A DNA stretch of 64,000 bases from Halomonas sp. 1513 (GCA_001971685.1 CP019326.1:744001-808000), one strand, 5' to 3'; positions 18,397-27,639 are shown, counted from the stretch's first letter. Translations and numbers: made by a program. Notes: a model not told the origin generated them from the sequence alone.

Positions 18397-19677
18397 ATGA
18401 CCTATTTCATCGATCGGCGAGCCAACGCCAAGCACAAGAGCGCGGTCAACCGCCAGCGCTTCCTCGACCGCTACCGCACGCATATCAAGCGCTCGGTGGA
18501 GGAGGCGGTCAACCGTCGCTCGATTACCGACATGGAGCGCGGCGAGAAGGTCTCGATTCCCGCGCGTGACATCTCGGAGCCTGTGTTCCAGCACGGCCAG
18601 GGTGGCGAGCGCACCATCGTCGCGCCGGGCAACAAGGAGTTCGTCGAGGGCGATCGCCTGCGCCGGCCGGGTGGCGGCGGAGGGGGCGGCGCCGGCGAGG
18701 GGGGCGCCTCCAACCAGGGCGAAGGCATGGACGAATTCGCCTTCAGCCTAACCCGCGAGGAGTTTCTCGACTTCGTGTTCGACGGCCTGGCGCTGCCGCA
18801 TCTGGAGCGCAAGCAGTTGAAGGACCTCGAGGAGGTGCGCCCGGTGCGCGCGGGTATTTCTCGCGACGGGGTCCCGGCGCGGATCAATATCGTGCGCTCG
18901 ATGCGCGAGGCTCACGCCCGGCGCATCGCCATGCGCGCGCCGATCCGCCGCGCCCTGCGCGAGGTCCAGGAGGCCCTCGACGCTGAGGAGCGCAAGGATG
19001 CGGTGCTGCGCAATCCGGCGCGCATCGCGGAACTCAAGGCCGAAATCGAGCGGCTCGAGAAGCGCCTCGAGGCGGTGCCGTTCATCGACACCTACGACCT
19101 GCGCTACAACAACCTCACCAACCAGCCGCAGCCCTCCAACAAGGCGGTGATGTTCTGCATCATGGATGTCTCGGGGTCGATGACCCAGGGGCACAAGGAC
19201 ATCGCCAAGCGCTTCTTCCTGCTGCTCTACCTTTTTCTCGAGCGCAACTACGAGAAGGTCGAGCTGGTCTTCGTGCGCCATCACACCGCGGCCAAGGAGG
19301 TCGACGAGGAGGAGTTCTTCTACTCGCGCGAGACCGGCGGCACCATCGTCTCCAGCGCGCTGACGCTGGTCGACGAGATCATCACCGACCGCTATCCACC
19401 GGGGCAGTGGAACCTCTACGTGGCCCAGGCCTCGGACGGCGACAACTGGGACGATGACTCCACTACCTGCCGCGACCTGCTGCTCAAGTCACTGATGCCG
19501 CGGCTGCAGTACTTCACCTACGTCGAGATCACCCCCCACGCCCACCAGGCGCTATGGGAGGAGTACGAGACGGTGGCGGCGCGCTTCCCGTCGCGCTTCG
19601 CCATGCGTCAGATCGTCGAAGGCAACGATATCTATCCGGTATTCCGCGAGCTGTTCAGACGTCGCGAAGAGGCCTGA
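18397..19677 (+). CDS. yeaH: YeaH/DUF444 family VWA-like protein
   Basis: 426 residues. The N-terminus is basic ([20 protein letters not shown]), then comes a Gly-rich linker (residues ~88-105, [11 protein letters not shown]). The C-terminal VWA-like fold has a MIDAS-type motif MDVSGSM (Asp about 257) and a conserved [17 protein letters not shown] segment. It is the standard partner of PrkA, and the pair acts together in the stress response of enterics. GAGGAGG upstream of the ATG and the 15-base gap to prkA show co-translation. This VWA domain is unrelated in context to those at 4-9 kb. Confidence 0.95.
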   Translation: MTYFIDRRANAKHKSAVNRQRFLDRYRTHIKRSVEEAVNRRSITDMERGEKVSIPARDISEPVFQHGQGGERTIVAPGNKEFVEGDRLRRPGGGGGGGAGEGGASNQGEGMDEFAFSLTREEFLDFVFDGLALPHLERKQLKDLEEVRPVRAGISRDGVPARINIVRSMREAHARRIAMRAPIRRALREVQEALDAEERKDAVLRNPARIAELKAEIERLEKRLEAVPFIDTYDLRYNNLTNQPQPSNKAVMFCIMDVSGSMTQGHKDIAKRFFLLLYLFLERNYEKVELVFVRHHTAAKEVDEEEFFYSRETGGTIVSSALTLVDEIITDRYPPGQWNLYVAQASDGDNWDDDSTTCRDLLLKSLMPRLQYFTYVEITPHAHQALWEEYETVAARFPSRFAMRQIVEGNDIYPVFRELFRRREEA

Positions 19678-19700
19678 CGGCACGCCGGGGAGGGCAGTAC

Positions 19701-21257
19701 ATGACGTTACGCAAGCCGATTGCCAGCGGGTCCGACTGGAACTTCGAGGTGCTCGATACCTTCGAGCGCGAGATCGCCCGGCTGGCCGACGAATATCGCC
19801 TCGACACCTACCCCAACCAGATCGAGGTGATTACCTCCGAGCAGATGATGGACGCCTATGCCAGCGTGGGCATGCCGGTGGGCTACCATCACTGGTCGTT
19901 CGGCAAGCAGTTCCTGGCCGTGGAGCAGGCCTATCGGCGTGGCCAGATGGGCCTGGCTTATGAGCTGGTGATCAACTCCGACCCCTGCATCGCCTACCTG
20001 ATGGAGGAGAACACCCTGATGATGCAGGTGCTGGTGATGGCCCACGCCTGCTACGGCCACAACTCCTTCTTCAAGGGCAACTACCTGTTCCGCACCTGGA
20101 CCGACGCCTCCTCGATCATCGACTACCTGGTGTTCGCGCGGAAGTACGTCGCCGAGTGCGAGGAGCGCCACGGCGTGGCGGCGGTGGAGCAGCTGCTCGA
20201 TGCCTGCCATGCGCTGCAGAACTACGGGGTCGACCGCTACAAGCGCCCCTCGCCGATCTCCGCCGCCGAGGAGGTCCAGCGCCAGAAGGAGCGCGAGGCC
20301 TACCTGCAGGCCCAGGTCAACACCCTGTGGCGGACCATTCCCAACCTCGCCGGCAGCGATTCCGAGGAGGCGCTGCCGAATGACGACGACCCGCTCGGCC
20401 TGCATCAGCATCAGCGCTATCCGCCGGAGCCCCAGGAGAACCTGCTCTACTTCATCGAGAAGAACGCACCGCTGCTGGCGCCCTGGCAGCGTGAGATCGT
20501 GCGCATCGTGCGCAAGCTGGCGCAGTATTTCTATCCCCAGCGCCAGACCCAGGTGATGAACGAGGGCTGGGCGACCTTCTGGCACTACACCCTGATGCAC
20601 CGCATGTTCGACGATGGCCTGGTCGACGAGGGGTTGATCCTCGAGTTCCTGCAGTCGCATACCGCGGTGGTCAACCAGCCCGACTTCGACAGTCCGCACT
20701 ACAGCGGTATCAACCCCTATGCGCTGGGGTTCGCCATGTTCAGCGACATCAAGCGGATCTGCGAGTCACCCACCGACGAGGATCGCGAGTGGTTCCCCGA
20801 TATCGCCGGCAGCGACTGGCTGGAAACGCTGCACTTCGCGATGCGCAATTTCAAGGACGAGTCCTTCATTCAGCAGTTCCTGTCGCCCAAGGTGATTCGC
20901 GATCTCAAGCTGTTCAGCGTGGTCGACGATGACCAGGAGGAGATGCTCGAGGTCAGCGCCATACACGATGAGCGGGGCTATCGGCGGGTGCGTGAGGCGC
21001 TGTCGGTGCAGTATGCGCTGTCGGTGCGCGAGCCCAATATTCAGATCTACGCTGCCGACATCCGTGGCGATCGCTCACTGGCGCTGCGTCACGTTCAGGA
21101 TCGTCGTCGGCCGCTGGCCAAGAGCGTCTATCCGGTGATGCGCCACCTGCATCAGCTATGGGGCTTCAAGGTACGGCTGGAATCGGTGGAGGAGGGCGAG
21201 GTGGTGCGCCGCTATCAGTGGCCGCTGCCCGAGGAGGGGCGACGGGACTCGACCTGA
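19701..21257 (+). CDS. SpoVR family protein (YcgB)
   Basis: 518 residues, the normal length of SpoVR/YcgB. Family segments are clear: VGYHHWSFGKQFL, AHACYGHNSFFKGNYLF, NEGWATFWHYTLMH and GINPYALGFAMF. The conserved His/Glu residues suggest a metal site. The biochemical activity of SpoVR is not established. In Bacillus it affects spore cortex. In Gram-negatives it travels with prkA and yeaH and acts with them in stress and peptidoglycan-related phenotypes. The ATG at 19701 follows a GGGGAGGG sequence. It is the last gene of the operon and ends 26 bases before the strong terminator. Confidence 0.94.
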   Translation: MTLRKPIASGSDWNFEVLDTFEREIARLADEYRLDTYPNQIEVITSEQMMDAYASVGMPVGYHHWSFGKQFLAVEQAYRRGQMGLAYELVINSDPCIAYLMEENTLMMQVLVMAHACYGHNSFFKGNYLFRTWTDASSIIDYLVFARKYVAECEERHGVAAVEQLLDACHALQNYGVDRYKRPSPISAAEEVQRQKEREAYLQAQVNTLWRTIPNLAGSDSEEALPNDDDPLGLHQHQRYPPEPQENLLYFIEKNAPLLAPWQREIVRIVRKLAQYFYPQRQTQVMNEGWATFWHYTLMHRMFDDGLVDEGLILEFLQSHTAVVNQPDFDSPHYSGINPYALGFAMFSDIKRICESPTDEDREWFPDIAGSDWLETLHFAMRNFKDESFIQQFLSPKVIRDLKLFSVVDDDQEEMLEVSAIHDERGYRRVREALSVQYALSVREPNIQIYAADIRGDRSLALRHVQDRRRPLAKSVYPVMRHLHQLWGFKVRLESVEEGEVVRRYQWPLPEEGRRDST

Positions 21258-21283
21258 CACGGCCCGCCGTGGCGGTGGAGGAG

Positions 21284-21316
21284 ACAAAAAAACGCCGCAC
21301 GAAGCGGCGTTTTTTG
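21284..21316. terminator. Bidirectional intrinsic terminator
   Basis: AAAAAACGCCGC-acgaa-GCGGCGTTTTTT (21287-21315) is a 12-bp dyad with an A-run on one side and a T-run on the other. It can terminate both the prkA-yeaH-spoVR operon on the plus strand and the HiPIP gene on the minus strand. It is the best intrinsic terminator in the window. Confidence 0.93.
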
Positions 21317-21337
21317 TGGCGCTGAAACGACGCTGTA

Positions 21338-21652
21338 TCAGCTCATTTCAACCCACGACTGGCACCAGCCCGCCGGCTCGACGCTGTTTTCCGGGAACAG
21401 CGAGCAACCTTCGTTGGCCTCGGTATAGAACATGCAGTTGTCGCAGCGCTCGCCCTCTTCATAGGCGGGGTGATCGCTGGCATCGCTGGCTTCTTCCACG
21501 TAGTTGAGGGCCTCGGCCTCGGGGGAGTCCGGGTCCAGACGCGGCAGGCTGTCGGCGAAGGCGCTCTTGGACAGAATGCCCGCACCCAGCGGCAGGGCGG
21601 CCATGCCCAGCAGACTGTTACGCATGAAGTCACGACGACTCTGGTTAGCCAT
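21338..21652 (-). CDS. hip: High-potential iron-sulfur protein (HiPIP)
   Basis: A 104-residue periplasmic electron carrier. The N-terminus has a Tat-type signal (SRRDFM followed by a hydrophobic stretch ending AFA). The mature part carries four Cys in the HiPIP pattern: CDNC, then GCSLFP, then GWC. These bind a [4Fe-4S] cluster working between +2 and +3. AAGGAG precedes the ATG on the minus strand. HiPIPs can donate electrons to terminal oxidases in aerobic respiration, and a caa3 oxidase lies 2 kb away, although it is not in the same operon. It ends at the bidirectional terminator. Confidence 0.95.
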   Translation of the reverse strand: MANQSRRDFMRNSLLGMAALPLGAGILSKSAFADSLPRLDPDSPEAEALNYVEEASDASDHPAYEEGERCDNCMFYTEANEGCSLFPENSVEPAGWCQSWVEMS

Positions 21653-21994
21653 GGTATCTCCTTATCATCCTTCAGGGGTTCGTCGCGCCCTGCCAGGGGC
21701 GGCGAAGACTCCCTTCACGGTCTTCACGGTTGATGATGGCGACCTCGGGGTCGGCCATGCTCGGGCGGTGATCCGCCTCTGGGGTGGGGCAAGCGTTGGC
21801 TGGCCCCGCTGTGCGCGCCTCGAATCATGCGCGAGACTGACGCTATCCTGCAGACACGGGTCAGTCATCAGCCTGCTTATGACACCACCCACGGCGTGCA
21901 GTTCGTTCTATGCTAGTGCATCTGTGCGGCGATTCGCGAATCTGCGTCGAGATGTCGCGCTGCTCACCGCGGCACCACACAATAAGGAGACGTC
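21653..21994. other. Gene-free divergent region between HiPIP and ogt
   Basis: 342 bases without a convincing gene. It must contain the promoters for the minus-strand HiPIP gene and the plus-strand ogt gene. I see no clear sigma-70 pair, no long dyad and no Ada-type box. Base composition is a little less GC-rich near 21890-21990. The only clear signal is AAGGAGACGTC just before the ogt ATG. Confidence 0.45.
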
Positions 21995-22465
21995 ATGCGT
22001 TATACCCAGTTTGCCTCGCCGTTCGGCGAGATCCTGCTGGCCGGCGACGAGCGTGGCCTGGCGCATCTGGTAATGCTCGAGGGCGAAGCGAGCCTCGAGA
22101 TCGGCGACGACTGGCAGCGTGACGATGCTGCCCTGGCGGCCGCCCGCGACCAGGTGCTGGCCTATCTCGACGGGCGGCGGCGCAGTTTCAGTCTCGATCT
22201 GGCGCCCCAGGGCAGCGACTTCCAACGCCAGGTATGGGCGGCCCTGCTGCGCATTCCCTATGGCGAGACGCGCACCTACGGCGAGCTGGCCAAGCGGCTG
22301 GGGCGTGATGGCGCGGCGCGAGCCATCGGTGCGGCCAACGGTGCCAACCCGCTGCCGCTGCTGATCCCCTGCCACCGGGTGGTGGCCGCCGACGGCATGG
22401 GCGGCTATAGCGGCGGCGAGGCGCTCAAGGCACGGCTGCTGTCACTCGAGTCGTCGTCGCGGTGA
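21995..22465 (+). CDS. ogt: Methylated-DNA--[protein]-cysteine S-methyltransferase
   Basis: A 156-residue DNA repair protein that takes the alkyl group from O6-alkylguanine onto its own Cys in a one-time reaction. The active site is PCHRVVAADG with the conserved GGYSGG loop after it. The helix-turn-helix segment (YGETRTYGELAKRLG) and the Asn/Arg part (RAIGAANGANPLPLLI) are typical. The length fits the Ogt type. No AraC-like Ada domain is present, so this is the constitutive enzyme rather than Ada. The start follows AAGGAGACGTC. Confidence 0.95.
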   Translation: MRYTQFASPFGEILLAGDERGLAHLVMLEGEASLEIGDDWQRDDAALAAARDQVLAYLDGRRRSFSLDLAPQGSDFQRQVWAALLRIPYGETRTYGELAKRLGRDGAARAIGAANGANPLPLLIPCHRVVAADGMGGYSGGEALKARLLSLESSSR

Positions 22466-22550
22466 GCGGCGGCGCTTGGCGCCCGGGCCGTGGCTGGGGT
22501 AGGGTGTTGGCATAACGTTCTGATTCGAATCGCTACGCAAGGATGCCGCC

Positions 22551-22970
22551 ATGCCGTGGATCAAGTTCGTGCATATTGCCGCACTGGTCTGCTGGTGCGG
22601 TGCACTGCTCTATCTTCCCGCTCTGCTGATGGCCAGCGTGCGTCAGCGCGCCGACGGCGGCTTCGACCACGATGCCCCGCCAATTCCCCGCTACCTGTTC
22701 AACAGTGCCGCGACGCCGGCTGCGCTGCTGGCCATCGCCTCCGGCACGCTGCTGTTTCTGGTGCATGGCCTGACCGGCGGCTGGCTGGTACTCAAGCTGG
22801 CCGCGGTGGTCGGCATGGTCGTGTGCCATGCCTTGTGCGGCTGGCTGATCCTGCGCGTCGAGCAGCAGCACTGGCGGGGGGTATGGACGCTGAGCGCCCT
22901 GATTGCCACGCTCGCCTCTGTGTTGATGCTGGCGGTCATCGCACTGGTACTGGCCAAGCCGTTCGCCTGA
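22551..22970 (+). CDS. CopD/HemJ-like four-helix membrane protein
   Basis: 139 residues with four hydrophobic segments. It begins WIKFVHIAALVCWCGALLYLPAL, with a His in the first helix, and has GGWLVLKLAAVVGMVVCHALCGWLI in the middle. This His-bearing pattern is that of the CopD / HemJ (UPF0093) superfamily, which includes haem-related membrane proteins. It lies just upstream of the caa3 oxidase cluster, so a role in haem or copper delivery to the oxidase is reasonable but inferred. The start follows CAAGGATGCCGCC. Confidence 0.65.
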   Translation: MPWIKFVHIAALVCWCGALLYLPALLMASVRQRADGGFDHDAPPIPRYLFNSAATPAALLAIASGTLLFLVHGLTGGWLVLKLAAVVGMVVCHALCGWLILRVEQQHWRGVWTLSALIATLASVLMLAVIALVLAKPFA

Positions 22971-23025
22971 CCCACTCATGAGGAGACGCCGAATGCAGCA
23001 CTCGCCAGGGACACGGCCGCCGCGC

Positions 23026-23502
23026 TCAGTCGTCGACGTCGACCCCCACCGCATGCTCGTAGACCAGCTGGCCGCCGAGCCAACCGGCCAGGGCGATCAT
23101 CGCCGCGGTCATCAGCGACAGGGCCAGCCCCCAGGGCAGCATGTCGCTGGGGTCGTCGAGCCGGAACAGCCAGTTGAGCGAGGCCAGCGAGAGCATCATC
23201 ACGGCGATGATGGCGTGGCACCAGCCGGTGATCAGGCGGCGTATGCGCTTGACCGTGACCAGGTCGATGATGCCCGCGACGCTGGCGATCCAGCCGCCGA
23301 AGGCACCGACGCCGGCCAGCCACAGGCTGGCACGCGCCCAGAACGGATCGCCGGTCAACAGGTAGGCCAGGTCGCTGGCCACCAGTGCCATCAGCGCGGC
23401 CACCGGGAAGTGGATCATCACCGGGTGCAGCGGGTGCCCGCCGAAGGAGGCGCGACTCTTGATCGAACGCTGTGGAATCTTGGGGGGAGAGGTCTTGGCC
23501 AT
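23026..23502 (-). CDS. DUF2231-like membrane protein
   Basis: 158 residues with four membrane segments. The N-terminal HPLHPVMIHFPVAALMAL phrase is the signature of DUF2231, a family of small membrane proteins often found next to cytochrome and oxidase genes. AAAGGA precedes the ATG at 23502 on the minus strand. It is divergent from coxB with only a short gap, so the two share a promoter region. The conserved His pair could bind haem or metal, but no activity is established for the family. Confidence 0.8.
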   Translation of the reverse strand: MAKTSPPKIPQRSIKSRASFGGHPLHPVMIHFPVAALMALVASDLAYLLTGDPFWARASLWLAGVGAFGGWIASVAGIIDLVTVKRIRRLITGWCHAIIAVMMLSLASLNWLFRLDDPSDMLPWGLALSLMTAAMIALAGWLGGQLVYEHAVGVDVDD

Positions 23503-23544
23503 GGTCGCGTCCTTTGCGCCAGCGGTGCAGTAGGGGTACCTGGC

Positions 23545-24570
23545 ATTCAACGCGTCCCGCGGCGGTGGGTCAACCGTGGCGCGCGCTATCTGGCGCCGTG
23601 GCTGGGGCTGATGCTGGCCGGCTGCAGCGGCGACCGCTCGATTCTCGACCCGGCCGGCCAGGCCGCCCGCGAGGTGGCCTGGCTGTGGTGGGGCATGCTG
23701 GCCTTCTCTACCGTGGTGCTGGTGGTGATCACCGCGCTGTGGCTCTACGCCTTTCGCGGTGGCCGGCCCACGCAGCGCTCGAGTCGCGACGAGCAGCGTA
23801 TCGCACGGCGCTGGATCATCGGCGGCGGGCTGCTGCTGCCGGGGCTGTCGATCGTGGTACTGCTGGCCTTCGGCGTGCCCGTCGGGCAGCGCATGCTGCC
23901 CCTGCCGCTGCCCGACGGTCAGCAGGCCGAGCGCATCGAGGTGATCGGCCATCAGTGGTGGTGGGAGGTGCGCTACCCGGAGGCCGACGGCGGCGAGGTG
24001 GTGACCTCGAACCAGCTGATGATGCCGGTGGGCGAGCCGGTGGATTTTCATGTCACCGGCGCCGACGTGATCCACGCCTTCTGGATTCCGCGCCTGGGCG
24101 GCAAGATAGACATGATCCCCGGGCGTACCAACGTGATCCGCCTCGAGGCGGATGTCGCCGGGGTGTTCGGCGCCCAGTGCGCCGAGTTCTGCGGCGCCCA
24201 GCACACCAATATGCAGCTCCACGTCGAGGCCATGCCGCGCGACGACTTCGACGCCTGGCTGGCCGAGCGCCAGGCGCCGCCCGAGCACTCCGACGATCAT
24301 CAGGCGGCACGCGATACCTTCGTCGAGCACTGCGCCAGCTGCCACCGCGTGGCGGGGGTCAGCGATGGCCAGCAGGGCCCCGACCTCAGCGATATCGGCG
24401 ACCGCGTCAGCCTCGGCGCCGGCCGCCTGGCGATGGAGGAGGGCGCCATCGGCCACTGGCTGCGTCACCACCAGCAGCTCAAGCCCGGTAACCGCATGCC
24501 GTCCCACGACCACCTCGACGCCGAGACGCTGGATGCCCTCGGCGCCTGGCTGGAGACCCTGAGCCCATGA
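23545..24570 (+). CDS. coxB: caa3-type cytochrome c oxidase subunit II with fused cytochrome c domain (start uncertain)
   Basis: Subunit II of a haem-copper oxidase. After a lipoprotein-like signal (LGLMLAGC) come two membrane helices (~residues 40-65 and 90-115) and the cupredoxin domain with an intact CuA site: C-x3-C-x3-H-x2-M in CAEFCGAQHTNM. The C-terminus is a cytochrome c domain with CASCH and a distal Met (GNRMPSH), so the oxidase is of the caa3 kind. No in-frame ATG, GTG or TTG lies between the antisense neighbour and the lipobox. The first ATG (23611) is inside the signal peptide. I placed the start at an ATT (23545) behind AGGGG, but this is only a candidate. The stop overlaps the next gene by 4 bp. 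Confidence 0.88.
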   Translation: MQRVPRRWVNRGARYLAPWLGLMLAGCSGDRSILDPAGQAAREVAWLWWGMLAFSTVVLVVITALWLYAFRGGRPTQRSSRDEQRIARRWIIGGGLLLPGLSIVVLLAFGVPVGQRMLPLPLPDGQQAERIEVIGHQWWWEVRYPEADGGEVVTSNQLMMPVGEPVDFHVTGADVIHAFWIPRLGGKIDMIPGRTNVIRLEADVAGVFGAQCAEFCGAQHTNMQLHVEAMPRDDFDAWLAERQAPPEHSDDHQAARDTFVEHCASCHRVAGVSDGQQGPDLSDIGDRVSLGAGRLAMEEGAIGHWLRHHQQLKPGNRMPSHDHLDAETLDALGAWLETLSP

Positions 24571-27098
24571 GCGACACCGCCCAGACGGCAACGCCGCAAG
24601 ATCCCCAGCGCCTGCATGAGGACATGCATGAGGTGTGGGGCAATCCGCGCGGCCTCAAGGCGCTGACCATCGTCAACCATACCACCCTGGGCCTGCGCTT
24701 CATGGTCACCGGGATGGTGTTCTTCCTGATCGGCGGGATCCTGGCGATGCTGGTGCGTACCCAGCTGGCCTTCCCCGACCAGGAGTTCATGTCGCCGGAG
24801 ATCTATAACCAGGTCTTCACCATGCACGGCACGGTGATGATGTTCCTGTTCGCCATCCCCATGCTCGAGGGGCTGGCGATCTACATGATCCCCAAGATGA
24901 TCGGTGCCCGCGACCTGGTCTGCCCGCGCCTCACCTCGCTGGGCTACTGGTGCTACCTGTTCGGCGGCATCATCCTGACCTCGAGCCTGTTCCTGGAGAT
25001 GGCGCCGGACAGCGGCTGGTTCATGTATACCCCGCTGAGCAGCGGCGAGTTCGCGCCGGGACCGGGCTCCGACTTCTGGCTGCTGGGCATCACCTTCGTC
25101 GAGATCTCGGCGCTCTCCGCCGGGGTCGAGCTGGTGGTGTCGATCCTGCGCACCCGCACCCGCGGCATGTCGCTGGACAAGATGCCGCTGTTCGCCTGGT
25201 ACATCCTGGCCATGGCACTGATGATCGTGGTCGGCTTTCCGCCGCTGATCCTGGCCAGCATCATGCTCGAACTCGAGCGCGCGGTGGGCATGCCGTTCTT
25301 CGAGGTCGCCGCCGGCGGCGACCCGATCCTCTGGCAGCATCTGTTCTGGCTGTTCGGCCACCCCGAGGTGTACATCATCTTCCTGCCCGCCGCAGGCATC
25401 GTCTCGACGCTGATTCCGGTGTTCGCCGGGCGCCCCATCGTCGGCTATCGCTGGGTGGTGGTGGCGATCATCGTCACCGGCTTCATCAGCTTCGGGCTGT
25501 GGGTGCACCACATGTTCACGGTGGGCATACCGCAGCTGGCCCAGGCGTTCTTTTCCGCCGCCAGCATGCTGGTGGCGGTGCCCACTGCGATCCAGGTGTT
25601 CGTGTGGCTGGCCACGCTGTGGCTGGGGCGGCCGGTGATGAAGCTGCCGATGCTGTGGGTCCTCGGCTTCCTGGTCATCTTCGTGTGCGGCGGCCTGACC
25701 GGGGTGATGCTGGCGCTGGTGCCGTTCAACTGGCAGGTGCATGACACCCACTTCGTGGTCGCCCATATGCACTACGTGCTGGTCGGCGGCATGCTGTTCC
25801 CGCTGATGGCCGGGCTCTACTACTGGCTGCCGCTGTTCTCGGGGCGCATGCCCTCGGAGCGACTGGGTCGCTGGGGCTTCTGGCTGACCTTCCTCGGCTT
25901 CAACGCGACCTTCCTGATCATGCACTGGACCGGCCTGCTGGGCATGCCGCGGCGCATCTATACCTACGAGACGGTGATGGGCTGGGATATCTTCAACCTG
26001 CTGTCGTCAATCGGCGGGTTCGTGATGTCGGCGGGGATTGCCATGGTGCTGCTGGATATCGCCCTGCACTTCCGCTTCGGTCGGCCGGCGCCGCAGAACC
26101 CCTGGAACGCCGATACCCTGGAGTGGACCACCTCGATGCCGCCCAGCGCCTATAACTTCGCCAGCCTGCCGCGGGTCGACAGCCGCCATCCGCTTTGGGA
26201 CGACCCCGAACTGCCGCGCACCATCGCCGAGGGTCGTCACGACCTGGCGGTGATCGACCACGGCCGCCGTGAGCTGTGGGGCAGCGACCCGCTCACCGGC
26301 AAGGTGCGCGAGATCATTCACCTGCCGGGCAACTCCTGGTGGCCGCTGTTCGCCTCGCTGGCGCTGGCGGTGGTCTGCGTGTGCCTGCTGGTGCGGCTCT
26401 ATCCGCTGGCCGGCCTTGCCACCCTGGCGGCGGTGGGCTTCCTGCTGCGCTGGTCGTGGGAGAACGGTGCCCATCCCAAGGCCGCACCCGACGCCCAGGT
26501 ACAGCCCGGCGACCCGCCGCTTCACTCGCGAACCATGGATGGCCCGGGGCTATGGGCGATGTCGATTGCGCTGCTAGCCAACGGCTCCTTCTTCCTGTCG
26601 TACCTGTTCGGCTGGTTCTACCTGTGGACGGTCTCGCCGCAATGGAGCATGCCCGACACCTCGCCGCTGTCGCTGCCGCTGATGGTGCTGGCGGGGGTGG
26701 CGCTGACGGCCGGTACGCTGTGGCTGGAAAGACTGGTACGCGGCCTGCGCCGCCATGACGACCGCGGCCTGGCTCCGGGGCTGTTCGCGGTCACCGCACT
26801 GGGTGGCGCCCAGGTGGCACTGCTGGTCTGGGTGATCTGGCAGGCGGGTCTCGCCGCCACCGAGACGGCCCACGACGCGGTGCTGCTGCTCGGCCTGATC
26901 TACGTGCTGCTGCACGGCGCACTGGGCGCCATCTTGACCCTGCTGCAGGGGCTGCGGGTCGGTTACGGCTACGTCAGCGCCGCGGCGCCCTTCGAACCCG
27001 CCGTGGTGGCTCGTCTGTGGCGCTACAATCTGGTGGTCTTCTGGATCGTGGTATTCGCCCTGGTGGCGATGCCGATGTGGCTGGGAGGTGGGGCATGA
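24567..27098 (+). CDS. ctaD: Cytochrome c oxidase subunit I-III fusion
   Basis: 843 residues joining subunit I (about 30-560) and subunit III (about 650-840) of a haem-copper oxidase. Subunit I has the ligand-bearing helices HGTVMMF, GHPEVYII (with the D-channel Glu), WVHHMFTVG and the DTHFVVAHMHYVL pair, so it should reduce O2 and pump protons. Subunit III begins after a linker (HPKAAPDAQVQPGDPP) with several helices. The fused form is known from caa3 oxidases of several bacterial groups. It starts with ATGA coupled to coxB and ends with an ATGA overlap with the next gene. Confidence 0.95.
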   Translation: MSDTAQTATPQDPQRLHEDMHEVWGNPRGLKALTIVNHTTLGLRFMVTGMVFFLIGGILAMLVRTQLAFPDQEFMSPEIYNQVFTMHGTVMMFLFAIPMLEGLAIYMIPKMIGARDLVCPRLTSLGYWCYLFGGIILTSSLFLEMAPDSGWFMYTPLSSGEFAPGPGSDFWLLGITFVEISALSAGVELVVSILRTRTRGMSLDKMPLFAWYILAMALMIVVGFPPLILASIMLELERAVGMPFFEVAAGGDPILWQHLFWLFGHPEVYIIFLPAAGIVSTLIPVFAGRPIVGYRWVVVAIIVTGFISFGLWVHHMFTVGIPQLAQAFFSAASMLVAVPTAIQVFVWLATLWLGRPVMKLPMLWVLGFLVIFVCGGLTGVMLALVPFNWQVHDTHFVVAHMHYVLVGGMLFPLMAGLYYWLPLFSGRMPSERLGRWGFWLTFLGFNATFLIMHWTGLLGMPRRIYTYETVMGWDIFNLLSSIGGFVMSAGIAMVLLDIALHFRFGRPAPQNPWNADTLEWTTSMPPSAYNFASLPRVDSRHPLWDDPELPRTIAEGRHDLAVIDHGRRELWGSDPLTGKVREIIHLPGNSWWPLFASLALAVVCVCLLVRLYPLAGLATLAAVGFLLRWSWENGAHPKAAPDAQVQPGDPPLHSRTMDGPGLWAMSIALLANGSFFLSYLFGWFYLWTVSPQWSMPDTSPLSLPLMVLAGVALTAGTLWLERLVRGLRRHDDRGLAPGLFAVTALGGAQVALLVWVIWQAGLAATETAHDAVLLLGLIYVLLHGALGAILTLLQGLRVGYGYVSAAAPFEPAVVARLWRYNLVVFWIVVFALVAMPMWLGGGA

Positions 27099-27439
27099 GC
27101 CGTCTGGCGCTGACCCATCCGCTGCATCTGGTCATCGGGCTGACGCTGTGGAGCCTATGGTTCGTGGCGATCTACGGTGGGCTGTCGGTGGCCTGTGCGG
27201 TGGCGCCGCCGGCAGCGGAGCAGGGCGCGCTGACCGCCATCAATGTCGCGCTGGGCCTGCTCACCGTGGCGACTACGGCGCTGCTCGGCTGGCTGGCCTG
27301 GGCCTGCCTGGAGGCGGCCCGCGACGAGCTGGGCAGGCCGCGTTTCGTCGCCGCGGTATCCGCCGGCCTGTATCTGTTCTCGGCGGTGGCGACGCTGTTC
27401 GTGGGGATTCCAGTGATCGGCGTGCCGCCGTGTCTCTAA
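27095..27439 (+). CDS. Small membrane protein of caa3 oxidase operon
   Basis: 114 residues with three hydrophobic segments (LVIGLTLWSLWFVAIYGG, VALGLLTVATTALLGWLAW, AAVSAGLYLFSAVATLFVG). It starts four bases inside the stop of the fused oxidase gene and has GGGAGG upstream, so it is made together with it. Its place is that of a subunit IV-like or assembly protein. No motif identifies it further, and the role is inferred from the operon. Confidence 0.7.
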   Translation: MSRLALTHPLHLVIGLTLWSLWFVAIYGGLSVACAVAPPAAEQGALTAINVALGLLTVATTALLGWLAWACLEAARDELGRPRFVAAVSAGLYLFSAVATLFVGIPVIGVPPCL

Positions 27440-27473
27440 CGGTGACTATTGCTAGGTGCTGGCAGTGATCGAC

Positions 27474-27597
27474 GCGAGGAACGCCGGGGGCAGGTCGAAG
27501 AGGAGGTTTGCGCCATGGATGGCGCAAGGTAGCGCCCAGGGATGGGTTCACAGCGCCTCCTCGTAGGCCTGCCGACGGATCAGTTCCGAGCTGCTAC
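27474..27597 (+). repeat. Intergenic dispersed repeat, short form (copy A)
   Basis: About 120 bases between the oxidase operon and the RAM-domain gene are nearly identical to two blocks at 32955-33168. The left block runs from the GCGAGGAACGCC start to the TTGCGCCAT arm. The right block runs from GGCGCAA through GTAGCGCCCAGGGATGGG to GCCTCCTCGTAGGCC and GACGGATCAG. Inside is a perfect 9-bp dyad, TTGCGCCAT-gg-ATGGCGCAA (27508-27527), enclosed by GAGGAGG (27500-27506) and CCTCCTC (27556-27562). It has no coding content. The pairing arms suggest an RNA-level or REP-like structure. Confidence 0.8.
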
Positions 27598-27610
27598 CTA
27601 CCTGCGCAAA

Positions 27611-27639
27611 GGACGCCGAGCGCGCCACGCTGCTATAAT
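27611..27639 (+). promoter_or_regulatory. Probable promoter of RAM-domain gene
   Basis: A perfect TATAAT at 27634-27639 lies 36 bases before the ATG at 27676. The -35 region (around 27611, GGACGC) is poor, so the promoter may rely on the -10 or on an activator. Confidence 0.45.

Noticed and set aside
16903..18594. 563-residue open frame on the minus strand
   Set aside because: It lies fully antisense to prkA and yeaH, which have clear family motifs. Its translation is low-complexity (Leu, Val, Asp, His), as expected from the opposite frame of GC-rich genes.
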